Positions 8,745-17,459 of a stretch of 57,422 nucleotides of DNA are shown one piece after another; the stretch's first letter is position 1, and every line of letters begins with the position of its first letter. The notes under the pieces were generated by a model. The model had not been told where the DNA came from and made no database searches. It saw only the letters and a list, made by a program, of their open reading frames with translations. The stretch lies in the NCBI RefSeq assembly GCF_900110765.1, contig NZ_FOEO01000035.1, forward strand, positions 1-57,422. Direction: 5' to 3'. The position numbers and the translations under genes are program-made. The stretch comes from Pseudomonas sp. NFACC02 (GTDB lineage Bacteria; Pseudomonadota; Gammaproteobacteria; Pseudomonadales; Pseudomonadaceae).

Positions 8745-8937
8745 TGCGCTCCGGCCCCTCGTAACCTCGGATTGCTCCTACAGGAATCACGTAATGCCGT
8801 TGGTGCTGCCCGGCACAAGCCTGTGGGAGCTACAAGAGGTTACGACGCTGGCGAATGCGGTCTATCACCCGCCAGAGGTGTGTTGACTGTACCGCCGTAT
8901 TCGCGGCCCTCATAACCTCGGACTGCTCCCACAGGGA
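8745..8937. repeat. REP-like arms and hairpin unit downstream of thyA
   Basis: This gap has no gene. It holds a lone arm of the CTCGTAACCTCGGA...CTCCTACAGG kind (about 8758-8783) and a larger unit (about 8818-8937) that begins CCTGTGGGAGCTACAAGAGG and ends CATAACCTCGGACTGCTCCCACAG. From about 8985 to 9200 the composition turns clearly AT-rich, which looks like the promoter region of the next gene. Confidence 0.75.
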
Positions 8938-9131
8938 TTGCGGCGTTTTGATGCTTTGCGGATAAAACCGCACAAACCTTCTATGTTCTAACCGGTACGA
9001 ACTTTGATTTGTTGGATGTATATAGGGGCTTGGAAGTTGGTATTGTTGCAGTTATGTAATAACTGTTTTGCAAGGCGGTAAACAAAATTGACTTGATAGA
9101 TATTTTCAATCTCTCAATCGAAACTTGTGAG

Positions 9132-9161
9132 TTTAAATCTCTTGAATGTTTGTTCTATAGT
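9132..9161 (+). promoter_or_regulatory. Candidate cfa promoter, sigma-S-like -10
   Basis: CTATAGT at 9155-9161 resembles the CTATACT-type -10 of RpoS promoters, with a weak TTTAAA about 17 bases upstream, in an AT-rich stretch about 50 bases before the cfa start. Cyclopropane synthase genes of E. coli and P. putida are known to be RpoS-dependent, which supports the reading. The match alone is weak. Confidence 0.35.
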
Positions 9162-9213
9162 CGGGGTCTACCCATAAGTCTTTAGCCTGACACGCGTTTG
9201 GAAATAGCTATCC

Positions 9214-10371
9214 ATGACCACGACGAACTTCAGCACTGACACCTTCTCCGACCACACCTCCGGTCTTTACCGGACCGCCGCACGAATACTTAACGAGGCC
9301 GGTATTCAGATTAATGGATCGGCACCGTGGGATATCCGCTTCAACGGACCAGGGGTAATCGAAAGGGCGTTTGCGCAAGGGAATCTTGGACTGGGCGAGG
9401 CCTATATGGACGGCCATTGGGACAGCGAGCATCTGGATGAGTTTTTCCATCGGTTGCTCAAGACCGGCATGACCGATGAAGTGAAACCCGTGCGCCTGGT
9501 GTTGTATGCACTGATGGCGAAGTTCATGAACCGTCAGAACATCAAACGCTCCAAAACGGTTGGCGAAGTGCATTATGACCTCGGCAACGAATTTTATTCG
9601 ACCATGCTCGACTCGCGAATGACCTATACCTGTGGGTATTGGGAGAACGCGAGTAATCTGGAAGAAGCGCAGGCGGCCAAGCTGGACCTGATATGCCGCA
9701 AACTTCAGCTCAAGCCGGGCATGCGGGTATTGGACATCGGTTGTGGTTGGGGCAGCTTCATGAGTTATGCCGCCGAACACTACGGTGTTGAAGCGGTAGG
9801 TGTGAGCATTTCCAAAGAGCAGATTGCCTGGGCCAAGGAGCGCTACAAGGACCTGCCACTGGAGTTCCGCTTTCAGGACTATCGCGAACTGGACGAGCAG
9901 TTCGATGCCATTGCCAGCGTCGGCATGTTCGAGCACGTGGGCCGCAAGAACCACCGTGAATACATGGAACTGGCCCACCGCTGTTTGAAACCGGGTGGCT
10001 TGTTTCTGTTGCACACCATCGGCAAGAACCAGCGCAACTCTTATCCCGACCCATGGATCGACAAGTACATATTCCCCAACGGCGACCTGCCTTCAATAGG
10101 TCAGATGGGCGATGCCATGGACGGGTTGTTTGTCGTCGAGGATTTGCACAACTTTGGTGCCGATTACGACAAGACACTCATGGCCTGGCACGAGAACTTC
10201 ATGAAAGCCTGGCCGCAGTTCGAGGCGCAATTGGGCGAGCGCTTCTTCCGCATGTGGCGCTATTACCTGCTGTCCTGCGCCGGCGCATTCCGTGCCCGGG
10301 ACATCCAGCTCTGGCAGTGGGTCCTGTCCAAAGGCGGCGTGCCGCATGGATACCACCGCAACCAGATTTGA
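9214..10371 (+). CDS. cfa: Cyclopropane-fatty-acyl-phospholipid synthase
   Basis: A 385-residue SAM-dependent enzyme that adds a methylene bridge to unsaturated acyl chains of membrane phospholipids, usually on entry to stationary phase or under acid stress. The N-terminal lipid-binding part includes WDIRFNGPGVIERAFAQGNLGLGEAYMDG. The methyltransferase core has the SAM motif VLDIGCGWG at residues 172-180, preceded by MTYTCGYW with the conserved Cys at about 140. The C-terminal GGVPHGYHRNQI is complete. It stands alone, with an AT-rich upstream region and a REP hairpin right after the stop. Confidence 0.95.
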   Translation: MTTTNFSTDTFSDHTSGLYRTAARILNEAGIQINGSAPWDIRFNGPGVIERAFAQGNLGLGEAYMDGHWDSEHLDEFFHRLLKTGMTDEVKPVRLVLYALMAKFMNRQNIKRSKTVGEVHYDLGNEFYSTMLDSRMTYTCGYWENASNLEEAQAAKLDLICRKLQLKPGMRVLDIGCGWGSFMSYAAEHYGVEAVGVSISKEQIAWAKERYKDLPLEFRFQDYRELDEQFDAIASVGMFEHVGRKNHREYMELAHRCLKPGGLFLLHTIGKNQRNSYPDPWIDKYIFPNGDLPSIGQMGDAMDGLFVVEDLHNFGADYDKTLMAWHENFMKAWPQFEAQLGERFFRMWRYYLLSCAGAFRARDIQLWQWVLSKGGVPHGYHRNQI

Positions 10372-10383
10372 ACCTCTCTGACT

Positions 10384-10470
10384 GTCGGAGCGCGCTTGCC
10401 CGCGATGAACGATGACGAGTTCTGCCTGAGGAACCGCGTTGTTCTTTTTCGCGGGCAAGCGCGCTCCTAC
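10384..10470. repeat. Paired REP hairpin between cfa and catalase
   Basis: Two inverted arms, the left starting near GTCGGAGCGCGCTTGCCC and the right ending GCAAGCGCGCTCCTAC, enclose about 40 unique bases. The left arm has TCGG in place of TAGG, a small decay of the consensus. Its place 13 bases after the cfa stop could let it act as an mRNA 3' stabiliser. Confidence 0.8.
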
Positions 10471-10656
10471 ATTGCGACGGCAGTGATCACTGCACGCTAT
10501 CGATCAATAACTAACCGATTGAATTCCTCTATTTACCCAGTGCGGACTCACAATGAGCTAATGCGCCGGGTTTTCCTTATCGTTCTCTCCATCGAACAGA
10601 CAAAGGTCGGCTTCAGCAGAGGTCGCCCGGACAGTGACCCCTGTGGAGACATGCGC

Positions 10657-12105
10657 ATGAGCAACAAACTGACGACCGCATTCGGCGCCCCCGTCGTCGA
10701 TAACCAGAACATTCAAACCGCAGGTCCCAATGGCCCCGCTTTGCTGCAGGATGTCTGGTTTCTGGAAAAGCTGGCTCACTTCGACCGCGAAGTGATCCCG
10801 GAGCGCCGCATGCACGCCAAAGGCTCGGGCGCGTTCGGCACGTTCACGGTGACCCACGACATCACCCGGTACACCCGTGCGAAACTCTTCTCCCAGGTCG
10901 GCAAGCAGACCGAAATGTTCGCCCGTTTCTCTACCGTTGCCGGTGAGCGTGGTGCGGCTGACGCCGAACGCGACATCCGCGGTTTCGCCCTGAAGTTCTA
11001 CACCGAAGAAGGCAACTGGGACCTGGTCGGCAACAACACACCCGTGTTCTTCCTGCGCGATCCGCTGAAATTCCCGGACCTGAACCACGCCGTCAAACGC
11101 GATCCGCGTACCGGCATGCGCAGTGCCGAGAATAACTGGGACTTCTGGACTCAACTGCCTGAGTCGTTCCACCAGGTCACGGTGGTCATGAGCGAGCGCG
11201 GTATTCCACGCAGCTACCGTGAGATGCACGGCTTCGGCAGCCACACCTACAGTTTCCTGAACGCGCAGCATGAACGCTTCTGGGTGAAGTTCCACTTCGT
11301 TTCGCAGCAAGGCATCGCCAACCTCAGCGACGCCGAAGCGCAGGAACTCGTGGGTCGTGACCGCGAGTCACACCACCGGGACCTGTACGAGAACATTGAG
11401 AAGGGCAATTTCCCGCGCTGGAAACTGTTCGTGCAGATCATGCCGGAGAAGGAAGCAGGCGCGTACCACATCAACCCGTTTGACCTGACCAAGGTCTGGC
11501 CGAAGGCTGACTACCCGCTGATCGAAGTGGGTGTGTTCGAACTCAACCGCAACCCGGAAAACAACTTTGCCGATGTCGAACAGGCCGCGTTCGCGCCTTC
11601 CAGCGTGGTGCCCGGCATCAGCTTCTCGCCAGACAAGATGCTGCAAGGCCGGTTGTTCTCCTACGGTGATGCCCAGCGCTATCGCTTGACCGTCAACTTC
11701 CACCAGATCCCGGTGAACGCGCCACGGGCTGCGCTGCACGTGAACAGCTACCACCGCGACGGCGTGATGCGGATCGACGGCAACCGTGGCGGCATGACCT
11801 CCTACGAGCCCAATACCAAGGGCGCGTTCGTGGAACAACCTGATTTCAGGGAACCGCCGCTGTCCATCGAGGGCGCGGCCGGCCACTGGAACCACCGTGT
11901 GGATGACGACTACTTCTCGCAGGCGGGCAACCTGTTCCGCAACATGAGCCCGACGGAGAAACAGTCCTTGTTCGACAACACCGCACGTGCGCTGCGCGGT
12001 GTATCGGCTCCGATCATCCAGTTGCACATCAAACACTGCACCCTGGCGGATGCGGCGTACGGTGCGGGCGTGACCGAGGCGGTCGAGCGCATTCACCACG
12101 GTTGA
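10657..12105 (+). CDS. katA: Monofunctional haem catalase
   Basis: A 482-residue small-subunit catalase that splits hydrogen peroxide. Hallmarks are LTTAFGAPVVDNQN at the start, the catalytic His53 in RRMHAKGSGAFG, the Asn in LVGNNTPVFFLRDP and the haem-ligand Tyr at about 336 in RLFSYGDAQRYRL. Length and order fit clade 3 catalases such as P. aeruginosa KatA. There is no signal peptide, so it is cytoplasmic. Two in-frame ATGs lie two codons apart; the second has the better distance from GGAG. A strong terminator follows at once. The upstream region might hold an OxyR site but I could not identify one convincingly. The symbol is by similarity; Pseudomonas genomes often carry several catalases. 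Confidence 0.93.
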   Translation: MSNKLTTAFGAPVVDNQNIQTAGPNGPALLQDVWFLEKLAHFDREVIPERRMHAKGSGAFGTFTVTHDITRYTRAKLFSQVGKQTEMFARFSTVAGERGAADAERDIRGFALKFYTEEGNWDLVGNNTPVFFLRDPLKFPDLNHAVKRDPRTGMRSAENNWDFWTQLPESFHQVTVVMSERGIPRSYREMHGFGSHTYSFLNAQHERFWVKFHFVSQQGIANLSDAEAQELVGRDRESHHRDLYENIEKGNFPRWKLFVQIMPEKEAGAYHINPFDLTKVWPKADYPLIEVGVFELNRNPENNFADVEQAAFAPSSVVPGISFSPDKMLQGRLFSYGDAQRYRLTVNFHQIPVNAPRAALHVNSYHRDGVMRIDGNRGGMTSYEPNTKGAFVEQPDFREPPLSIEGAAGHWNHRVDDDYFSQAGNLFRNMSPTEKQSLFDNTARALRGVSAPIIQLHIKHCTLADAAYGAGVTEAVERIHHG

Positions 12106-12119
12106 TCACCGTTAAAACA

Positions 12120-12156
12120 ACGCCCCCGACCTGACACACAGGTTGGGGGCGTTTTT
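12120..12156 (+). terminator. Rho-independent terminator of the catalase gene
   Basis: A 13-pair stem (12120-12132 with 12140-12152, one G-T pair) has a seven-base loop and runs into TTTTT. The stem is rich in G and C at its base. It starts 15 bases after the katA stop. Confidence 0.92.
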
Positions 12157-12180
12157 GTGTCCGCACGTTGACACGGTCAG

Positions 12181-12268
12181 TGTAGGAGCGCGCTTGCCCG
12201 CGATGGGGAGTATCAGTGACGAATATGTCGATTGTCAGACCCCTATCGCGGGCAAGCGCGCTCCTACA
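12181..12268. repeat. Paired REP hairpin
   Basis: Inverted arms of the TGTAGGAGCGCGCTTGCC class enclose about 38 bases between the catalase terminator and the end of cadR. The arms are nearly perfect complements over about 25 bases. Confidence 0.88.
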
Positions 12269-12282
12269 ATGGATCGCATTGA

Positions 12283-12741
12283 TCAATGCCCGTGACTGCG
12301 GCCCACATGGGAATGCTCAACCTCGGGTGTGACCACGCTGCCGCTCACTTCCAGCCGATCCAGAATCCCGCAATGATCCGGCGCACCTTCGCTGCAACGC
12401 TGGCGCAGATCCACCAATTGTTCCTGTAACGCCTGCAAACTGGCGATGCGTGCACTGACGTGCTGGATGTGTTCGTCGATCAGTGCGTTCACGTTCTCGC
12501 ACTGATCTTGCGGGCTGTCGCGCAAGGTCAGCAGGCTGCGGATTTCATCGAGGGTCATGTCCAGGCTGCGACAGTTGCGAATGAACGTCAGACGTTCGAC
12601 GTGTTCTTGTGTGTACAGCCGATAATTGCCCTCGCTGCGCGCAGGCTCTGCCAGCAGTCCCTCGCGCTCGTAATAGCGGATGGTTTCCACCGGGCAGTCG
12701 GTGAGTTTGGCCAACTCGCCGATCTTGAAGGACGCATTCAT
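12283..12741 (-). CDS. cadR: Cd(II)/Pb(II)-responsive MerR-family regulator
   Basis: A 152-residue MerR-type activator. It begins with the winged-helix segment FKIGELAKLTDCPVETIRYYEREGLL, followed by RLYTQEHVERLTFIRNCRSLDMTLDEIRSLL and a dimerisation helix. Three cysteines (about 81, 116 and 124) match the metal-binding Cys trio of P. putida CadR, and the C-terminal tail HSHVGRSHGH is the His-rich CadR tail. It is divergent from cadA and shares its operator-promoter, so it should sense cadmium or lead and switch on the efflux ATPase by unwinding the long-spacer promoter. An ATG two codons upstream is an equally possible start. Confidence 0.93.
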   Translation of the reverse strand: MNASFKIGELAKLTDCPVETIRYYEREGLLAEPARSEGNYRLYTQEHVERLTFIRNCRSLDMTLDEIRSLLTLRDSPQDQCENVNALIDEHIQHVSARIASLQALQEQLVDLRQRCSEGAPDHCGILDRLEVSGSVVTPEVEHSHVGRSHGH

Positions 12742-12764
12742 GGTCATCGGTCTCAAAGGATGTC

Positions 12765-12796
12765 TTGACCCTATAGTGGCTACAGGGTGTTCACTT
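12765..12796 (+). promoter_or_regulatory. MerR-type cadA promoter with CadR operator
   Basis: A -35 TTGACC (12765-12770) and a weak -10 TCACTT (12791-12796) are separated by 20 bases, the overlong spacer typical of MerR-family promoters. The spacer and -35 end carry the dyad ACCCTATAG-TGG-CTACAGGGT (12768-12788; 8 of 9 positions symmetric). It lies between cadR and cadA and matches the layout of zntA/cadA promoters. Confidence 0.85.
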
Positions 12797-12824
12797 GGCA
12801 ACACGCACCTTTAGAGACTCAACC

Positions 12825-15161
12825 ATGAGTGACTCTGTACACAAACATTCGCCTCAACGCCCGCTTGATCAAGCGCACGCAGGTCATGACCATACTGGCC
12901 ATGATCACTCGGCCCATGGGCATGACGACCACGACCATGCTGGCCATGATCATTCGGCTCCGGTCACCTTCACTCCCGTGCGCCAGCACGAGCACCAGGC
13001 GCATTCCTGCTGCTCCCACGAAAGTGCTCCCGCCGTGGTGACGGTGGGCAGTGGCTCTACGGATAACGCGCAGCTGAGCAGTTTCCGCATCGAAGCGATG
13101 GACTGCCCGACCGAGCAGACGCTGATCCAGAACAAGCTGGGCAAGATGTCCGGGATCCAGAGGCTGGAATTCAACCTGATCAACCGCGTGCTCGGGGTCT
13201 GGCATGAGTTGCCGTCGACCGATCCGATCCGTGAGGCCATCGGCTCACTGGGCATGCAGGCCGATCTTATCGAGCAGGGCGCCGACACTGACACGGCCGC
13301 GTTGCCTGCGCCGAAAAAGCCCTGGTGGCCGCTGGCGCTTTCGGGTGTCCTGGCCGTGTCCGCCGAGGTCATTCACTTTACTGATGCCGCCCCAAACTGG
13401 GTGGTGGCAATCATTGCCTTGGTTGCCATTCTCAGCGGCGGATTGACCACCTACAAAAAGGGCTGGATTGCGCTCAAGAACTTCAACCTGAACATCAGTG
13501 CGCTGATGAGCATCGCCGTGACCGGTGCGGTGTTGATCGGGCAATGGCCGGAAGCGGCGATGGTGATGTTCCTGTTCACCGTGGCGGAGTTGATCGAGGC
13601 CAAATCCCTTGATCGCGCACGCAACGCCATTGGCGGCCTGATGCAGCTGACGCCGGAAACCGCGACCGTGCAACAGGAAGGTCAGTGGGTTGAGGTCGAG
13701 GTCAAACAGATTGCGCTGGGCAGCATCGTGCGGGTCAAGCCCGGTGAGCGTATCGGGCTGGACGGTGAGGTGGTTTCAGGTCAGTCGACTATTGACCAGG
13801 CGCCGATTACGGGTGAGAGCCTGCCGGTGGAAAAAACCATGGGCGACAAGGTGTTCGCCGGCACCATCAATCAGGCCGGATCGTTGGAATACAAGGTGAC
13901 GGCAGCGGCGAACAACTCAACGCTGGCGCGGATCATTCATGCGGTCGAAGCGGCCCAAGGCGCTCGTGCCCCAACGCAGCGTTTCGTCGACAGCTTCTCG
14001 AAAATCTATACCCCTGCCGTGTTCTTGCTGGCCTTGGCGGTGGCCGTCATCCCGCCGCTATTCATGGGGGCAGCCTGGTTCGACTGGATCTACCGGTCGC
14101 TGGTGTTGCTGGTGGTGGCGTGTCCCTGTGCGCTGGTGATTTCCACGCCGGTGAGCATCGTCAGCGGCCTGGCGGCTGCGGCGCGCAAAGGGATTCTGGT
14201 GAAGGGCGGCGTCTACCTGGAAATGGGCCACAAGCTCGATTACCTGGCGCTGGACAAGACCGGCACGATTACCCACGGCAAGCCGGTGCAGACCGACTAC
14301 GTTTTGCTCGACGAGTCGTTCGGCGAAAAGGCCGTGGCGATTTCGGCGAGTCTGGCGGGGCGTTCCGATCACCCGGTTTCGCAGGCGATAGCGACGTCGA
14401 CCAAGCTGGACGTGCATCTGCAGGTTGAGGCGTTTGAAGCGTTGAGCGGACGCGGTGTGAAGGGTGAAGTCGAAGGGCGGTTGTACCACTTGGGCAACCA
14501 CCGTCTGGTACACGAGGCAGGGCTGTGTTCGCCTGAGCTGGAGGCGCGTCTCGAGGCGCTGGAAAGCCAGGGTAAAACGGTGGTGTTGCTGTTTGACGGG
14601 ACGGGGCCGCTGGCGCTCTTTGCGGTTGCCGATACGGTCAAGGAGAGCAGCCGCGAAGCCATTGCGCAACTGCATGCGCTGGGCGTGAAAACCGTGATGC
14701 TCACGGGCGACAACCCGCACACGGCCAAGGCGATTGCCGCCCAGGTGGGCATCGATCAGGCGCAGGGCAACCTGCTGCCAACCGACAAACTGCAAGCTAT
14801 CGAGGATCTTTACGCGAAGAACCACCGTGTCGGCATGGTCGGCGACGGGATCAACGACGCACCGGCGCTGGCGCGTGCGGAGATCGGTTTCGCCATGGCG
14901 GCAGCCGGAACCGACACGGCGATCGAAACCGCTGACGTCGCCTTGATGGACGATGATTTACGCAAGATTCCGGCGTTCATCCGGCTCTCGCGAGATACCT
15001 CGGCGGTGCTCAAACAAAACATCGCCCTGGCGCTGGTGATCAAGGTGATCTTCCTGGCCGTGACCTTCGCGGGCGTGGCGACCATGTGGATGGCGGTGTT
15101 CGCCGACATGGGCGTGAGCCTGCTGGTGGTGTTCAACGGGTTGCGGTTGTTGAGGAAGTAA
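12825..15161 (+). CDS. cadA: Cadmium/zinc-translocating P-type ATPase
   Basis: A 778-residue P1B-type ATPase that pumps Cd, Zn or Pb from the cytoplasm. Residues 1-65 are extremely His/Asp-rich (repeats of HDH and GHDH, then a Cys-Cys pair), a likely metal-binding tail. A soluble HMA-like domain follows, whose usual two-Cys metal site is reduced to one Cys in AMDCPTEQ. The core has the transmembrane CPC motif (Cys433 and Cys435), the phosphorylated Asp in DKTGTITHG (residue 477), TGDNPHTA and the GDGINDAPAL hinge. The ATG after the cad promoter is the natural start; a longer in-frame reading would begin inside the -10. Confidence 0.95.
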   Translation: MSDSVHKHSPQRPLDQAHAGHDHTGHDHSAHGHDDHDHAGHDHSAPVTFTPVRQHEHQAHSCCSHESAPAVVTVGSGSTDNAQLSSFRIEAMDCPTEQTLIQNKLGKMSGIQRLEFNLINRVLGVWHELPSTDPIREAIGSLGMQADLIEQGADTDTAALPAPKKPWWPLALSGVLAVSAEVIHFTDAAPNWVVAIIALVAILSGGLTTYKKGWIALKNFNLNISALMSIAVTGAVLIGQWPEAAMVMFLFTVAELIEAKSLDRARNAIGGLMQLTPETATVQQEGQWVEVEVKQIALGSIVRVKPGERIGLDGEVVSGQSTIDQAPITGESLPVEKTMGDKVFAGTINQAGSLEYKVTAAANNSTLARIIHAVEAAQGARAPTQRFVDSFSKIYTPAVFLLALAVAVIPPLFMGAAWFDWIYRSLVLLVVACPCALVISTPVSIVSGLAAAARKGILVKGGVYLEMGHKLDYLALDKTGTITHGKPVQTDYVLLDESFGEKAVAISASLAGRSDHPVSQAIATSTKLDVHLQVEAFEALSGRGVKGEVEGRLYHLGNHRLVHEAGLCSPELEARLEALESQGKTVVLLFDGTGPLALFAVADTVKESSREAIAQLHALGVKTVMLTGDNPHTAKAIAAQVGIDQAQGNLLPTDKLQAIEDLYAKNHRVGMVGDGINDAPALARAEIGFAMAAAGTDTAIETADVALMDDDLRKIPAFIRLSRDTSAVLKQNIALALVIKVIFLAVTFAGVATMWMAVFADMGVSLLVVFNGLRLLRK

Positions 15162-15162
15162 G

Positions 15163-15243
15163 TGGCTGCGGTGGGTCAGCACCATCCATAGTGACTGACA
15201 CACCGCCTTCGCTGCCCTCGTAACCTCGGACGTCTCCCACAGG
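15163..15243. repeat. REP-like half unit downstream of cadA
   Basis: It contains the GCGGTGGGTCAG...GACTGACACACCGCCTTCG core and ends in the CTCGTAACCTCGGACGTCTC arm, but the left outer arm is missing. It is a truncated copy of the unit found downstream of ilvA. Confidence 0.7.
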
Positions 15244-15314
15244 ATCCGCGTTGACGCATGAACTTGTGTTCGCTCCTACAGAGCGGACTGCCCTCAAAAT
15301 TGGAGTGATCGCAC

Positions 15315-16118
15315 TTACTTCCCGTACGTCTCGCGTCCCCAGGCGATCATGCCTTCCAGCAATGCTTTCAATACCTCACGGGTGGGCTCTGCCAGGTCCG
15401 GGCGGTAGTGGAAGGGGACGAACTCTTCCATGTACGTGCTTTGCGTCAGCTCCAGTTGCACGGCGTGGATGTGTTCCGCCGGATTGCCGTAATGACGGGT
15501 GATGTGGCCGCCCTTGAAGCGGCCGTTCAGCACATGGCTGTAGCGCTTGGCGGCGGCGCAGGTGGCTTCCAGGCGGTGGGCCAGCGATGCGTCGCAACTG
15601 GCGCCGCTGAAAGTGCCCAGGTTGAAGTCCGGCAGCCGACCTTCGAACAGGTGCGGGATGTGCCCGCGAATCGAGTGCGCATCAAACAGCAGGGCATAGC
15701 CGAACTCGTCACGCAGACGCTCCAGCTCGTTGCGCAGCGTGTCGTGGTACGGCGTCCAGATTTGCTCCAGGTACGTCGCGCGCTCTTCCTGGCTCGGCGT
15801 TTTGCCTTCCTTGAATAACGGATCACCCTCGAACAGCGTCGACGGGTACAACCCGGTGGTGGCGCCGGCGTACAGCGGCTTGTCGTCGGATGGGCGATTG
15901 AGGTCGATAACGAAGCGCGAATATTCGGCAGACAACACGCTGGCGCCCAGGTCATGGGCGAAGTCGTAGAGCCGCGGGATATGCCAGTCAGTGTCCGGCA
16001 GGCTGACGGCCTCGTCCACCAGACCGTCACGCACGGTCGGCGTCAGGTTCAAGCCTGGGTGCGGCATGCTGATCAGCAGCGGTACACGACCGCGAGTGAA
16101 ACTCAGAACCTTGTCCAC
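15315..16118 (-). CDS. hutG: N-formylglutamate deformylase
   Basis: A 267-residue zinc-type amidohydrolase that splits N-formylglutamate to glutamate and formate, the last step of the five-step hut route. The start VDKVLSFTRGRVPLLISMPHPG is typical of the family, with the conserved His in MPHPG at residue 20. Other conserved segments are YSRFVIDLNRP, LLFDAHSIRG and FKGGHITRHYG. The GTG start is chosen because GGGAG lies just upstream and the length matches. It is the last gene of the operon, 13 bases after hutI. Together with hutF it shows that this organism uses the formylglutamate branch rather than direct hydrolysis of formiminoglutamate. Confidence 0.95.
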   Translation of the reverse strand: MDKVLSFTRGRVPLLISMPHPGLNLTPTVRDGLVDEAVSLPDTDWHIPRLYDFAHDLGASVLSAEYSRFVIDLNRPSDDKPLYAGATTGLYPSTLFEGDPLFKEGKTPSQEERATYLEQIWTPYHDTLRNELERLRDEFGYALLFDAHSIRGHIPHLFEGRLPDFNLGTFSGASCDASLAHRLEATCAAAKRYSHVLNGRFKGGHITRHYGNPAEHIHAVQLELTQSTYMEEFVPFHYRPDLAEPTREVLKALLEGMIAWGRETYGK

Positions 16119-16131
16119 AGTAGTCTCCCGA

Positions 16132-17337
16132 TTAAAAGGTGCTCTCGACGCCGTGGCGCACGACGCGTTTTTCAAGATCGCCGCCGAGCCAGTACGCCAG
16201 ATCGGCGGGGCGTTCGATGTTCCAGGCGACAAAGTCCGCGACCTTGCCGGCTTCCAGCGAGCCGTGGGTGTCGACCATGCCCAATGCCCTGGCGGCGTGG
16301 GTCGTGGCGCCCGCCAGTGCTTCCTCCGGCGTCATGCGAAAGAGCGTGCAGGCCATGTTCAGCATCAGTCGCAGTGACAGGCCTGGCGAGGTGCCGGGGT
16401 TGAGGTCGGTGGCGATGGCGATCTTCACGCCGTGCTTGCGCAAGGCGTCCATCGGCGGCAGTTGGGTTTCCCGCAGAAAATAGAAGGCCCCCGGCAACAG
16501 CACGGCTACCGTTCCAGCAGCGGCCATGGCGATGGCGTCTTCTTCGGTCATGAACTCCAGATGGTCAGCGGACAGCGCTTGATAACGCGCCGCCAGACTC
16601 GACCCGTGCAGCGATGACAATTGTTCGGCATGCAGTTTCACGGGCAGACCGAGTTGCCCCGCCGTGATGAACACCTGCTCGACCTGTTCGGTCGAGAAGG
16701 CCAGGTATTCGCAGAAGGCATCGACCGCATCCACCAGGTTTTCCGCTGCCAGCGCGGGCAGCATGTCACTGCAGATGTGGGCGATGTAATCGTCGGCGCG
16801 ATCCTTGTATTCCGGCGGCAGCGCGTGAGCCGCAAGGCAGGTGTTGCGCACCGTCACGGGCAGTTGTTCGCCAAGCCTGCGCCCTACGCGAAGCATCTTG
16901 CGCTCGCTGGCGAGGTCCAGACCGTAGCCGGATTTGATTTCCACGGTGGTCACGCCGTCCTTGAGCAGTTGCAGCAAACGGCGCTGGGCGCTGGCGAAAA
17001 GCTCCTCTTCACTGGCGGCTCGTGTGGCGCGCACAGTGCTGGCGATGCCGCCGCCTGCCGCCGCGATGTCTGCGTAACTGACACCCTGCAGACGCTGCTC
17101 GAATTCACCGCTGCGATTGCCGCCGAAAACGGTGTGGGTGTGGCAGTCGATCAGGCCGGGTGTGACCCACGCGCCATTCAAATCCACGGTGTTGATGTCG
17201 CCCTGATCCGGCACTTCGGCGCGCGGACCGATCCAGACGATGTGCGCGCCGTCGGTCACGATGGCGGCGTCCTCGATGATCGAATAGGCGCCGTTCGCCA
17301 TGCTTGCGACGTGACAGTGATGCCAGAGCGTTTTCAT
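16132..17337 (-). CDS. hutI: Imidazolonepropionase
   Basis: A 401-residue amidohydrolase that opens imidazolonepropionate to N-formimino-glutamate. The metal site HxH is in GLIDCHTHTVFGG (His66 and His68). Further family motifs are EIKSGYGLD, the LHAEQLS segment and ATDLNPGTSPGLSLRLMLNMA. The ATG chosen gives the normal length; a longer reading runs back into the REP hairpin that separates this gene from hutT. Only 13 bases separate it from hutG. Confidence 0.96.
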   Translation of the reverse strand: MKTLWHHCHVASMANGAYSIIEDAAIVTDGAHIVWIGPRAEVPDQGDINTVDLNGAWVTPGLIDCHTHTVFGGNRSGEFEQRLQGVSYADIAAAGGGIASTVRATRAASEEELFASAQRRLLQLLKDGVTTVEIKSGYGLDLASERKMLRVGRRLGEQLPVTVRNTCLAAHALPPEYKDRADDYIAHICSDMLPALAAENLVDAVDAFCEYLAFSTEQVEQVFITAGQLGLPVKLHAEQLSSLHGSSLAARYQALSADHLEFMTEEDAIAMAAAGTVAVLLPGAFYFLRETQLPPMDALRKHGVKIAIATDLNPGTSPGLSLRLMLNMACTLFRMTPEEALAGATTHAARALGMVDTHGSLEAGKVADFVAWNIERPADLAYWLGGDLEKRVVRHGVESTF

Positions 17338-17360
17338 CAATACCTCCAGAGATTCACATT

Positions 17361-17454
17361 CTGTGGGAGTGAGCTTGCTCGCGAAGAGGCCAGTACATCC
17401 GCCATGATTTCTGGGGATGGAACCCGGCATTCGCGAGCAAGCTCACTCCCACAG
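17361..17454. repeat. REP hairpin in the hutT-hutI gap
   Basis: Long inverted arms beginning CTGTGGGAGTGAGCTTGCTC and ending in the exact complement enclose about 44 bases. The arms, of about 25 bases, look identical by eye. This is the GAGCTTGCTC arm class, distinct from the GCGCGCTTGCCC class elsewhere. Confidence 0.88.
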
Positions 17455-17459
17455 GTTAT

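Noticed and set aside
10498..10540. Possible OxyR box upstream of the catalase gene
   Set aside because: Pieces such as CTAT and ATCG are present but the spacing does not fit ATAG-N7-CTAT repeated twice.
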